Shown: positions 1-7,409, counted from the stretch's first letter. The stretch is DNA of 8,752 nt from Prevotella sp. (GCA_016291915.1 JAEEZP010000071.1:1-8752); one strand, 5' to 3'. Made by a program: numbers and translations. Notes: a model not told the origin generated them from the letters alone.

Positions 1-158
1 CGTGGGTGTTGTCCGTCAGCAGGTATATTTTTTACGGTGTCTTTCTTTACGGTATCATTCGAAAAGACAAATGATTCATTACTTCGATATAAGGAAGAAG
101 CTGATACTTCACCCTGTATTAAAAACAAAGCAGCAATTGCCAAAAAAATGGTTCTCAT
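1..158 (-). CDS. Secreted protein of the susCD operon, N-terminal fragment
   Basis: An ATG at 158-156 opens a frame that stays open for 52 full codons to the window edge, so the gene continues outside. The protein begins MRTIFLAIAALFLIQGEVSA, a good Sec signal peptide: a positive Arg2, a hydrophobic core at residues 4-14 and a likely signal peptidase I cut after Ala20 (VSA-SS). There is no lipobox cysteine, so the product should be soluble in the periplasm, secreted, or a membrane protein, not a lipoprotein. The mature start is polar (Ser, Asn, Asp, Thr, Lys). The start lies only 10 bp after the SusD stop, so it is very probably the third gene of the same operon. The visible part carries no domain that I recognise. 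Genes in this position often encode a hydrolase or an additional binding protein acting on the SusCD substrate, but that is context only. Confidence 0.72.
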   Translation of the reverse strand, partial: MRTIFLAIAALFLIQGEVSASSLYRSNESFVFSNDTVKKDTVKNIPADGQHP

Positions 159-168
159 ACAATAATTT

Positions 169-1614
169 TTATTCATCTGTATTCAATGTTAGATTCGGAT
201 TTCTCTCGCGGGCACTCCGTGGGAACGGAATTATATAAAGCCTTGAGTCGGGACGCAAAGTGTAAGTTTGGGGCTGCATACCCTCTGTCAACTGTGGATA
301 GACATGTGTGACAGTCTTGGCATATTCTGGTTCTGTATTAAGTCGTTTCAGATCCCAGAAACGGTGGAAGCCAAACAGCAACTCCTTGCGCCGCTCTGTA
401 ATAATCTGTTCCATAGCCTCTTTTGTATTAGACGCACTGACAGTCGTAGCGTCAAATCCTTTTATACGTTTCTCACGTATTTTAGACACTGTTGACATAG
501 CACCGTTTATATCACCTTGACGAGCTTGACATTCAGCCTTAATCAGATAAACTTCGGCCGTACGCAGACCGACGGTGGAATAATAGAAACGGTTAAGTGT
601 AGCTCCTGAAAGCCAGCAAGAGGCACCTACTCCGGCATCAAAATAATAAGCATAAGCACCTGCCCCGTTATTATTTTGGAAGAAGAGGGCATAACGCTGG
701 TCATTCTTCTGATCGAAGAGATCCGTAAGTTCCTTGCTGATTTGTCCATAGTTGTACATCAATGTTCCGGTAAAGCCTACCGAAGAAGTTGTTGGATCGA
801 GCACTTCAGGATTCCCTGACTTACCACCAGTGTAGCGATAGTTTGTATTACTTGTCACTTTGCTGATTGTCGTGTAGTCAACCAACTCACCGTTCAGTCG
901 TAGACTCTCGTCAGCTGCTTCTTCAGCTTCTTTCCAGTCGTGATGGAAAAGACAGACAAGAGCTTTCAGTCCGTAGCCATAAGCCAGCGAGGGATGTCCT
1001 GCAATATCGGGAGTCTCCTGGAGATAGGGTAGTGCTGCATCGATATCATTTTTGATAAAGGTGTACACTTCTTCGACGGAAGACTTACTTGGTGTTGCCT
1101 CCAAATCATATTTGTCCATGATAGCGATACCTCCGTCATTTGCTGCCGTAGCAGGATTGTAGGCTTTCGCATAGGTATTCACCACCACGAAATGCTCCCA
1201 GGCTCTCAACAGTCGTGCCTCCGCCATTCCCAACTGCTTTATTCTTTCGTCACCGACACTGTTCATGATATTGTCGATAACGATATTGTAGCGCAAGATG
1301 TACTTATAAGCATTCTCATAAAGATTATTCTGAGCCAGTTGTGTACGGTCGGCATTCTCGTTGAAGGTATAGTTGATACCATCGAGAGTTGTATTCTCAT
1401 TACCCATGATTTTCGACTCCTTGCAATATTGTTCATCGGTAAGCAAGGCATAACAGGTAGGCCAGTATGTGCGGTTGGGCATGAGCACCAACTCATAGTA
1501 GGTATAGGCAGAATCGACAGTGACGGCTCCCTTAGGTGTGATGTCGATATAATTGTCGCAAGCCGTAAATGATGCAACGACTGCAAACATGATAATATAT
1601 ATAATCTTTTTCAT
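169..1614 (-). CDS. SusD/RagB family nutrient-binding outer-membrane lipoprotein
   Basis: This 481-residue protein is the surface-exposed lid lipoprotein that pairs with the SusC transporter encoded just upstream and captures the nutrient for import. It opens with a lipoprotein signal peptide ending in the lipobox FTAC (lipid-modified Cys19), followed directly by the family signature CDNYIDITPKG (19-29). The middle holds the helical TPR-like part of the N-terminal SusD domain. The C-terminal RagB/SusD domain starts near residue 348 with RTAEVYLIKAECQARQGD, continues with ERRKELLFGFHRFWDLKRL (407-425) and ends with a family-typical IPFPRSARERNPNLTLN stretch. Length is close to RagB and slightly shorter than many polysaccharide SusDs; the stop is intact. 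The start is 26 bp after the SusC stop, as expected for a co-transcribed pair. Family assignment is firm. The substrate is unknown; a RagAB-like oligopeptide system is possible, but only by size. Confidence 0.96.
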   Translation of the reverse strand: MKKIIYIIMFAVVASFTACDNYIDITPKGAVTVDSAYTYYELVLMPNRTYWPTCYALLTDEQYCKESKIMGNENTTLDGINYTFNENADRTQLAQNNLYENAYKYILRYNIVIDNIMNSVGDERIKQLGMAEARLLRAWEHFVVVNTYAKAYNPATAANDGGIAIMDKYDLEATPSKSSVEEVYTFIKNDIDAALPYLQETPDIAGHPSLAYGYGLKALVCLFHHDWKEAEEAADESLRLNGELVDYTTISKVTSNTNYRYTGGKSGNPEVLDPTTSSVGFTGTLMYNYGQISKELTDLFDQKNDQRYALFFQNNNGAGAYAYYFDAGVGASCWLSGATLNRFYYSTVGLRTAEVYLIKAECQARQGDINGAMSTVSKIREKRIKGFDATTVSASNTKEAMEQIITERRKELLFGFHRFWDLKRLNTEPEYAKTVTHVYPQLTEGMQPQTYTLRPDSRLYIIPFPRSARERNPNLTLNTDE

Positions 1615-1640
1615 TTTGTATAGACTGTTAGAAAGGTGAG

Positions 1641-4600
1641 TTAGAAACTGGTTGAAAGTCCGATAGAGAATGTGCGTGGCTGGTTGACCACACGCGTACC
1701 AGTGCCCAGACTGTAAGATTCAGGGTCGATATCACTGCCTGCCTTGCTCCAATAGAACAGGTTATTAGCCTGAAGCGTCAGGCGCAGATTGCTCAACCTC
1801 AGTTTTTTACAAACGGACTGCGGCAGATTGTATGCTAAATTGATGCTACGCAATTTCAGATAGTCTGCATCCTTAACCTGCTTGTCAGAATACTTCCACC
1901 ATCCAGACAAATCACTGGCGTACTGCTGTGCTGTCTCATCCATGTCGAGATACATACGCACACCGTTGTTGTTAGCTGTTGTCCAACGGTCCAGGATATG
2001 TGTGCTACGCATGTAATAACCACTCTCGCTAAGGTCAGCCACATCCATTCGCAGTTTATTGCCACCGGCATATACGAGCAATGCATTCAGTTCGAATCCC
2101 TTGTAACGCAGATTCAAACCTAATGAGCCATTGTAGGTAGGTGTAATGGTTCCCATATTCACCAACGCATCTGTTCCCTTTAACGTTGTAGAATTGGTGA
2201 AACTCTTCATATTGCCGTTTTCATCAAACTCAGCCATCTCATGACCGTCAGCATCGAGAATAACAGGATATCCATTAACCACCCGTCCTAAACGGTATGC
2301 CCAAAGGGTGTTGTAGCTCTCACCTTTCTTGAAATAGTTTGTGGGCGACAGGATATAGTTATTGGCTATCCAGTTGGGATCTTCATCAACAGCTATCACC
2401 TTATTCTTATTAACAGCATGTGTAAGTGTCACTGAGAAGCCCCAATCAGCAGTATTGATGATATTGCCGGTTATTGAGAACTCCAGACCACGGTTGCGGA
2501 TCTCACCATTATTGACCACGCGACTGTCAGTACCTAATGTTGAGTCCATGAAACGACGCACCAGCAAATCTTTTCCATGACGGTTGTAATACTCGATATT
2601 ACCACGGATGTAATTCTTGAAGAGACGGAAATCAACACCGATATTCGTTGTAGCTGTCTTCTCCCAGCGCAGTTTGGGATTAGGCAGATCATCACCGTCA
2701 TACTCCAGATAATTCAATCCACCACCCATCGGTTGCAGACTGGTACTCATCTTCTTATACTTGGCTACAAAATAGGTGGTGCTCGACTGATCAACGTTAC
2801 CGTTTACACCATAGGAAGCACGTAACTTCAAATAAGTCAACCATGACTCTGCTGACTTCAGAAATTTCTCTTCACTCAAAGTCCATCCTGCACCAACCGA
2901 CCATAACGGATGTTTCTGCTCACGTGTGTCAAGTCCGAAAAGATCGGCCTCATCCCAACGTATACTGGCAGAGACATTGTATTTATAATTGTAAGAATAG
3001 TTTCCTGTAATATAGTACGATGCATAACGATGCTTAACATCTGTCTTTGTCACTGAAGGACTCGCCAGTTTTACTGTTGAACCTGTCAGCAGACTCTCAA
3101 TGCCCGTTGTTGCCAAGGTTTCCCAATCCATACGACTACCAGTGAGTGACTGGGAATTGTAACCATAAATGCGTTCTTCCATCGTGGGAGGCGTATGACT
3201 CTCACGGAATTCCAAACCTGTCGCTGCATTTATTGTGTGTCCGCCTTCTAATGTCTTATCAAAACTCAACTGATTACGTAAGGTGTAACGTTTCGATGAA
3301 GAATTGAACTGATTGTAACGACTACCATCGGGCAGATGACTAACACCATTGGTGTCGATCATGGCATTATGCGTCATGCGCATCATATAGCTGTCTTTAT
3401 CACTCAATAATTCGCGCTTGAAATCTGTCCATTCATATTGATACAGGAACGAATACTTGAACATATCCAAGAACTTGATGTCTGCACTCACGAACGGACG
3501 GATACGGGTACGACGCTCATTCTCGATATTCTCGTTCAATACTTCTAACGGGTTGAAAGAAAACGGTCTGAAGGATGGATGATCAGCAAAATTATTCACC
3601 ACCGTCCCGTTAACTGCCGAGCCGGCATACCCGGAATAGTTGGCATAAGGTAATGCTACAGGGTTTCCTTGATCATCGCAAATAGCGGTATATGGGTCGA
3701 ATGACTCCTGGGTAAATGTTGTCTCCGGTGATGAGGATTTCGACATACGCATGTCAATACCGGTATTCAGCGTCATCCATTTCTTCAGGTTGAAACTCGA
3801 CTTGAAATAGAGGCTGAATACATTACTGTTATCGTTCACCATACGATCTTTGCTATGCTCATAGTTGAACGACACATATTGGTTACTGCGTCCTGTATGA
3901 CTGGTCATCGACACATTATAACGTTGTGTAAGAGCCGTGCGCCACATGTTATCACGAAACTGATCGTAATAGTTTACATTACGCCACTTGGCCAATGTCT
4001 GGTTTACATCAGCATCAGTAATAACACCCTCAAATTGATCACGATAAAGCTGGAACAATGGCTTATAATAATTAGGTGTGGTGAAATAGTTGGCTTCGCC
4101 GCCAGCCTTAGCCACTGCTGCCTTGTACATTTCTGTTTGGAAGTCAATCACATCACCGGTCTCAGCATAGTGCATACTCTTGAAATCCGGTTTGGTGCTG
4201 ATAAACCAGTCGGCATTCACATTCACACGAACACCGTTTTCCTTGCCTTGTTTAGTACTGATCACAATGACACCATTGGCAGCCAATGCTCCATAGATAC
4301 TGCTGGCAGCAGCATCTTTCAAGACTGTCACTGACTCCACATCGTAAGGATTGATCTCATCGAGTGTCATGCTTGTTGGAATATTGTCAATGACAATGAG
4401 CGGTTGTGTACCCACGTTGGTAGATAATGTTCCTACACCACGCAGTATCGGATTACTCTCACCTGTATTGGGGTTAATGTCAAATCGAAGACCAGCTACC
4501 TGTCCCTCTAAAGAACTGAGCAAGTCTTTATGCATCTGCTGTGTCAGTTTCTTACTGTCAACATATCCAAAAGAACCGGTGGCATTTGTGCGTTTGATGG

Positions 4601-4976
4601 TCTGATAACCCGTTACCACCACGTCACCAAGTACTGACTCATCATCTTCCATAATAAAATTCACCACTCCCTCTAATTCACTTTTTGCTTCAAGGGTACG
4701 TTTTCCGATGAAAGTCAAGGTAATATCGTCACCGGCACCCCGACATGGTAATATAAAACGTCCATCCCTGTCGGTCACAACATTTCGCTTGGTCGTCAGA
4801 TTACGCACGACAACACCGCTCATAGGAGCATTGGTTTCATCACATACGTATCCACGCATTATTTTTGTAGGTGTCGTTTGTTGCGTTGTGGCTTTCTTTT
4901 GCGCATTCTGCGCAAATAGAGGCGTCACGCTAAGACATCCTAACAGCATGGCTATAGCCATCACTATCGTCTTCAT
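1641..4976 (-). CDS. SusC/RagA family TonB-linked outer-membrane transporter
   Basis: This roughly 1111-residue protein should form the TonB-dependent barrel that imports the ligand held by SusD. Domains in order: signal peptide (about 1-23, MKTIVMAIAMLL to LFAQ); a carboxypeptidase-regulatory-like beta domain (about 41-110, from MRGYVCDETNAPMSGVVV); a TonB-box-like stretch GDVVVTGYQ (117-125); the plug (about 126-245) with LIVIDNIP and the SusC signature DVESVTVLKDAAASSIYG followed by AANGVIVISTKQGK (212-245); then a long beta-barrel rich in Tyr, Asn and Arg, ending NQPRTFSIGLSTSF with the aromatic last residue typical of barrels. It appears full length and unbroken. I chose the start at 4976 because it gives a canonical signal peptide; an in-frame ATG at 4997 would add MFPTTNN. 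It is the first gene of the operon and has a -7 box upstream. The substrate cannot be inferred. Confidence 0.96.
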   Translation of the reverse strand: MKTIVMAIAMLLGCLSVTPLFAQNAQKKATTQQTTPTKIMRGYVCDETNAPMSGVVVRNLTTKRNVVTDRDGRFILPCRGAGDDITLTFIGKRTLEAKSELEGVVNFIMEDDESVLGDVVVTGYQTIKRTNATGSFGYVDSKKLTQQMHKDLLSSLEGQVAGLRFDINPNTGESNPILRGVGTLSTNVGTQPLIVIDNIPTSMTLDEINPYDVESVTVLKDAAASSIYGALAANGVIVISTKQGKENGVRVNVNADWFISTKPDFKSMHYAETGDVIDFQTEMYKAAVAKAGGEANYFTTPNYYKPLFQLYRDQFEGVITDADVNQTLAKWRNVNYYDQFRDNMWRTALTQRYNVSMTSHTGRSNQYVSFNYEHSKDRMVNDNSNVFSLYFKSSFNLKKWMTLNTGIDMRMSKSSSPETTFTQESFDPYTAICDDQGNPVALPYANYSGYAGSAVNGTVVNNFADHPSFRPFSFNPLEVLNENIENERRTRIRPFVSADIKFLDMFKYSFLYQYEWTDFKRELLSDKDSYMMRMTHNAMIDTNGVSHLPDGSRYNQFNSSSKRYTLRNQLSFDKTLEGGHTINAATGLEFRESHTPPTMEERIYGYNSQSLTGSRMDWETLATTGIESLLTGSTVKLASPSVTKTDVKHRYASYYITGNYSYNYKYNVSASIRWDEADLFGLDTREQKHPLWSVGAGWTLSEEKFLKSAESWLTYLKLRASYGVNGNVDQSSTTYFVAKYKKMSTSLQPMGGGLNYLEYDGDDLPNPKLRWEKTATTNIGVDFRLFKNYIRGNIEYYNRHGKDLLVRRFMDSTLGTDSRVVNNGEIRNRGLEFSITGNIINTADWGFSVTLTHAVNKNKVIAVDEDPNWIANNYILSPTNYFKKGESYNTLWAYRLGRVVNGYPVILDADGHEMAEFDENGNMKSFTNSTTLKGTDALVNMGTITPTYNGSLGLNLRYKGFELNALLVYAGGNKLRMDVADLSESGYYMRSTHILDRWTTANNNGVRMYLDMDETAQQYASDLSGWWKYSDKQVKDADYLKLRSINLAYNLPQSVCKKLRLSNLRLTLQANNLFYWSKAGSDIDPESYSLGTGTRVVNQPRTFSIGLSTSF

Positions 4977-5036
4977 GTTATTAGTTGTAGGAAACATATA
5001 AAAGGTATTAGGTTAACAATTGTTTAAATACGATTG

Positions 5037-5044
5037 CAAAGTTA
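5037..5044 (-). promoter_or_regulatory. Putative -7 promoter box of the susCD operon
   Basis: The minus strand reads TAACTTTG, an exact match to the Bacteroidetes -7 consensus TAnnTTTG. Transcription would start around 5030, giving a leader of roughly 35-55 nt depending on which susC ATG is used. I see no TTTG at the expected -33 spacing, so the promoter is only half-supported and may need an activator. The surrounding DNA is very AT-rich. Confidence 0.5.
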
Positions 5045-5187
5045 CAAATATTATTTTATAAATGGGAATAAATCCATATGTTTTTGCGTTTCGTATAAAA
5101 AATAAAGGGGAAATATTCATTATTCTTTTCAAACACAATCTACTCATATGTCGGAAAGCATTATATTTATACAGATTTTTAGTGACC

Positions 5188-5287
5188 TTTTCTATCGGAA
5201 AACATGTTCTTTTCCCATAGAAATAATCACTTTTTCTATCGGCATTGATACACTTTTCCAAAGAAGACTGCGACAGTTTTCTATCAA
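5188..5287. repeat. Phased TTTTC direct repeats, 22-bp period, upstream of susC
   Basis: On the plus strand five blocks begin at 5188, 5210, 5232, 5254 and 5277: TTTTCTATCGG, TTTTCCCATAG, TTTTCTATCGG, TTTTCCAAAGA and TTTTCTATCAA. The spacing is 22, 22, 22 and 23 bp, about two helical turns, and every second block also shares TATC. These are the only TTTTC occurrences in this stretch. The array ends about 145 bp upstream of the susC -7 box. Regularly phased T-tracts can bend DNA, and same-face direct repeats can be regulator binding sites; neither role is shown. No protein gene is supported here, although an open frame of 82 codons runs through it. Confidence 0.55.
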
Positions 5288-5289
5288 TA

Positions 5290-5320
5290 CAGAAACCGAT
5301 AGTAAAACAATAGGTTTCTG
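5290..5320. repeat. 8-bp perfect inverted repeat (CAGAAACC / GGTTTCTG)
   Basis: CAGAAACC at 5290-5297 is complementary to GGTTTCTG at 5313-5320, with a 15-base loop. The loop side of the left arm also contains CCGATAG (5296-5302), an inverted copy of the CTATCGG seen in the neighbouring phased array. Neither flank is T-rich in the right direction, so it is not a good intrinsic terminator. It could be a protein-binding palindrome or a hairpin in a read-through transcript. Confidence 0.4.
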
Positions 5321-5322
5321 AT

Positions 5323-5352
5323 AAATAAAAAGACGGAAGGATGACTCCTCCC
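5323..5352 (-). terminator. Intrinsic terminator of the putative small RNA
   Basis: Read on the minus strand, GGGAGGA (5352-5346), a GTCA loop and TCCTTCC (5341-5335) form a 7-bp stem with one G-U pair, followed by GTCTTTTTATTT. A GC-rich stem followed by a T-run is the usual intrinsic terminator architecture. An alternative pairing uses ACGG/CCGT at the base. It lies about 60-90 bp downstream of the promoter at 5417-5447 and stops transcription well before susC. Confidence 0.72.
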
Positions 5353-5411
5353 GCCGTGTGACTTGACTAGGTCAAGGTATATGTCGATGCAACTAACGTG
5401 TTTCTTATTTC
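5325..5411 (-). ncRNA. Candidate small RNA, about 87 nt, unrecognised family
   Basis: A strong Bacteroidetes-type promoter (5417-5447) and an intrinsic terminator (5323-5352) on the same strand delimit a short transcript, predicted to start around 5411. Between them no ATG occurs in any minus-strand frame, so a protein product is unlikely. The predicted RNA has an unstructured A-rich 5' end of about 30 nt, a 6-bp hairpin CTTGAC-CTA-GTCAAG (5376-5362), and the terminator hairpin. I do not recognise a known RNA family. The alternative is a prematurely terminated leader of the susCD operon, with read-through to susC, but susC has its own -7 box 280 bp beyond the terminator. No expression evidence is available. 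Confidence 0.5.
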
Positions 5412-5416
5412 TATTG

Positions 5417-5447
5417 CAAAGATATACCTTTTACAACCTGTATCAAA
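5417..5447 (-). promoter_or_regulatory. Consensus Bacteroidetes promoter (TTTG-N19-TATCTTTG)
   Basis: On the minus strand TTTG (5447-5444) is followed after exactly 19 bases by TATCTTTG (5424-5417). Both elements match the Bacteroidetes housekeeping sigma consensus (-33 TTTG, -7 TAnnTTTG), and this is the only promoter in the window where both boxes are clear. The predicted start is near 5410-5412. It faces away from the upstream gene and into an ATG-free stretch, the basis for the small-RNA call. Confidence 0.7.
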
Positions 5448-5459
5448 GAGATTTTTCCT

Positions 5460-5504
5460 AAAGAAAAAAGGGAAATCCCTAAACGATTGGGGAATTTCCC
5501 TTTT
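5460..5504 (-). terminator. Intrinsic terminator of the 5521-6219 gene
   Basis: AAAAGGGAAATCCC (5466-5479) pairs with GGG-A-ATTTCCCTTTT (5490-5504), giving a 14-bp stem with one bulged A (5493) and a 10-base loop. On the minus strand the stem runs into TTTTTTCTTT. It begins 17 bp after the stop codon of the upstream gene and separates that unit from the putative small-RNA promoter, which begins within 15 bp of it. Confidence 0.85.
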
Positions 5505-5520
5505 AACTGCCTTTCATATC

Positions 5521-6219
5521 TTATATCGCCGGTACGATTACCGTCTCTGTACCTGCCGGTGGCGGTTCTTTCTGTGAAGGTTCTGCCGGTGTCTCAGGGG
5601 TAACTTTCGGTTCCTCCACAGCAGGCTGATCTTCCACTTTTGGTTGATCCTGTGGGGCTTCGACCTTGGTGGTATCCCGACGTACAACCTTCTTCTTTAC
5701 CGGTTCAGGCTCCATCTCAAAAAGATTCATCGTCTTGGTATTCAGACGATAACGTTTGAGAGGAACTTCCTCATCTTTATTGGATGGTTTCGTGGTAACA
5801 ACAGAAAGAATGATCGACTCCTCATCAGGAGTAAGTTGTGCCTGTTGAATACCTTGCAGATCTTCTCTGTCATCGAAATAAACCTGCACTTCACTGTTCA
5901 GTTGTGTAAGATCTACTTCTTCCAACATCTTACTGGCAGCATTGAACTTCATCAGATGGCCACTGTTCAGATAGAACAACGAATGACGGTCATCGGTAAA
6001 ACGAGCCACCATCTGAGAACCTTGCGGCATAACGGCAACAAAACTGTCAAGCACTTCGTTCAATGCCAGTTTATGATAGGAGAAACTGTGATTTCCTGAG
6101 CTACAACGTCCAACGAGCAGTCCAAATAAAAAACCCACTAAAGCAACGACGATGTATTTTACCTGTGGATATTTGTCAAGACATTGTCTTATTAGTTGTT
6201 TGATAGTCATATTATTCAT
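5521..6219 (-). CDS. Unrecognised single-pass membrane protein with Pro/Glu-rich tail
   Basis: This 232-residue protein has a short basic N-terminus, one hydrophobic segment at about 22-37 (YIVVALVGFLFGLLVG) and then a cysteine at 39. The positive-inside rule places the rest outside the cytoplasm. Residues about 45-168 look like a small folded, mostly beta domain: YFDDREDLQGIQQAQLTPDE sits in the middle, and there are short phrases such as HSLFYLNSGHLMKF that recall beta-propeller-like strands. From about 169 on, the tail is disordered and rich in Pro, Glu, Lys and Val, with repeated EEP/VEDQP/VEEPKV motifs, and ends in VIVPAI. I do not recognise a family. Two nearby ATGs (6219 and 6210) are both plausible starts. 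It has its own -7 box upstream and a strong terminator downstream, so it is probably monocistronic. A lipoprotein reading of Cys39 is unlikely because no lipobox precedes it. Function unknown. Confidence 0.85.
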   Translation of the reverse strand: MNNMTIKQLIRQCLDKYPQVKYIVVALVGFLFGLLVGRCSSGNHSFSYHKLALNEVLDSFVAVMPQGSQMVARFTDDRHSLFYLNSGHLMKFNAASKMLEEVDLTQLNSEVQVYFDDREDLQGIQQAQLTPDEESIILSVVTTKPSNKDEEVPLKRYRLNTKTMNLFEMEPEPVKKKVVRRDTTKVEAPQDQPKVEDQPAVEEPKVTPETPAEPSQKEPPPAGTETVIVPAI

Positions 6220-6246
6220 TATTTAAAAGAAACTCACAAACTGATG

Positions 6247-6254
6247 CAAATATA
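6247..6254 (-). promoter_or_regulatory. Putative -7 box for the 5521-6219 gene
   Basis: The minus strand reads TATATTTG, matching TAnnTTTG, in the 84-bp gap between the EEP-family gene and this one. The predicted start near 6240 leaves a leader of about 20 nt. No TTTG is present 19-20 bases upstream, so support is partial and a chance match in AT-rich DNA cannot be excluded. Confidence 0.4.
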
Positions 6255-6303
6255 ACAAATATTACTGATATGTGATACTGATTATCCTAATTATTTACAT
6301 TTC

Positions 6304-7380
6304 TTACTTAGGGATTTTGATAACCGCACACTGAATACGATGATCTCCGGAAAAGAACGACGGTTGTTCGTAATAGGAAGGTTGCAAAGGGGAAGCAACA
6401 AGGATGTGATCGATCTTCACGGGAATCAATTTAAAAGGACATATTCTTGCCAATTGAGTAGATAAGGAAGATGTATGGTAGAAATATGAACCGCTAAAAC
6501 CACGATAGGTATCATGAAGTCGGTGTGCCAACTTACGATAAGCGGATGATGTACGTATCGCATTAAAATCGCCACAGACAATAGTAGGGTAGGGTGACTG
6601 AGCGATATCTTGTGCTATCTCATCTGCCTGTTGATCACGCAGAACTGTATTCGCACGGAAAAGTTGTAGTTTTCGCTGCCACGTATCATGTGACTTTTCC
6701 TGCTTAAGGTCATTAAGCCCTGTTGTCTGCAAATGGATATTAAATAACCGTATCAACGGTATTTTGGCAGAGAGCTCCTGAGGCAGTTTCACATCAACCG
6801 ACAAATATTTATTGAACGTTCCTGTGAAATAATGGGATAGGGGATTGGAAAGAGGATAACGTGAGAAGATAATCACGTTAAGTACTTCGTCTTCACGATT
6901 GTTAGTTACTATGTAGGGATAATCGGCAAACACTTTCTTTATCTTCTCCATACTCAACAAACTGGTATGGGGGCGTTCCTGCAAACAGATGATATCTGGA
7001 TGCAAGGATTTAATAACTGCTGCAGATGTATTTAGTGTGTCTTCCTTCAACTGGAAGTTATCACAATTCCAACTCACCACAGTAAGTGTTCCTGATTGCT
7101 GTCGGTCCTCCAAAGAATAGAAGAGGGAAGAGACGCTGGGAATATAAGGATGAAGATAGAATAAGGATAACAAAAGAAGGCACAATAAAGTATAACGCTC
7201 TTTCTTGTGTTTCCACATCAAAAAGAGTGTCAGTAAAGAAACAAAAAATAGGGGAATGGCACAGAAAGGAACAAGCGGCAGATACCCGGCTGTAGATGAT
7301 GGCAACAGCGGCAGGAACAACATCAACAGGGTTGCTGCCGCAAGAAGAACAACGATAACATACCGGATAACTGCTTTCAT
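6304..7380 (-). CDS. Membrane-anchored endonuclease/exonuclease/phosphatase (EEP) family protein
   Basis: This 358-residue protein combines three N-terminal hydrophobic segments (about 5-26, 33-55 and 63-80) with a complete EEP (DNase I-like) hydrolase domain from about 98 to the end. The metal and catalytic residues of the family are all in place: Asn105 in SWNCDNF, Glu135 in DIICLQE, His216 in FNIHLQ, Asp271 and Asn273 in CGDFNA, Asp324 in KIDHIL, and Asp346-His347 in GDHR. EEP enzymes cleave phosphodiester or phosphomonoester bonds in nucleic acids, phosphoinositides or other substrates, so an active Mg-dependent hydrolase is likely but its substrate is open. The membrane topology suggests the catalytic domain faces the periplasm or is held at the inner face; the sequence does not decide. 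It starts 29 bp after the PHP phosphatase stop, so the two are probably co-transcribed. Confidence 0.93.
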   Translation of the reverse strand: MKAVIRYVIVVLLAAATLLMLFLPLLPSSTAGYLPLVPFCAIPLFFVSLLTLFLMWKHKKERYTLLCLLLLSLFYLHPYIPSVSSLFYSLEDRQQSGTLTVVSWNCDNFQLKEDTLNTSAAVIKSLHPDIICLQERPHTSLLSMEKIKKVFADYPYIVTNNREDEVLNVIIFSRYPLSNPLSHYFTGTFNKYLSVDVKLPQELSAKIPLIRLFNIHLQTTGLNDLKQEKSHDTWQRKLQLFRANTVLRDQQADEIAQDIAQSPYPTIVCGDFNAIRTSSAYRKLAHRLHDTYRGFSGSYFYHTSSLSTQLARICPFKLIPVKIDHILVASPLQPSYYEQPSFFSGDHRIQCAVIKIPK

Positions 7381-7409
7381 CTGTATTGGTTATTTACGAC
7401 AGGCATCTG

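Noticed and set aside
3855..4334. Plus-strand open frame of 159 codons
   Set aside because: It lies wholly antisense to the SusC gene, whose plug and barrel motifs are continuous there. No domain or start signal supports it.
5013..5261. Minus-strand open frame of 82 codons in the gap upstream of susC
   Set aside because: It runs across the phased TTTTC array and the susC -7 box, has no recognisable domain or signal peptide, and its composition follows the AT-rich DNA. A chance frame is more likely.
5644..6099. Plus-strand open frame of 151 codons
   Set aside because: Antisense to the 5521-6219 gene, which has a membrane segment, promoter box and terminator in the right orientation. The antisense product shows no recognisable feature.
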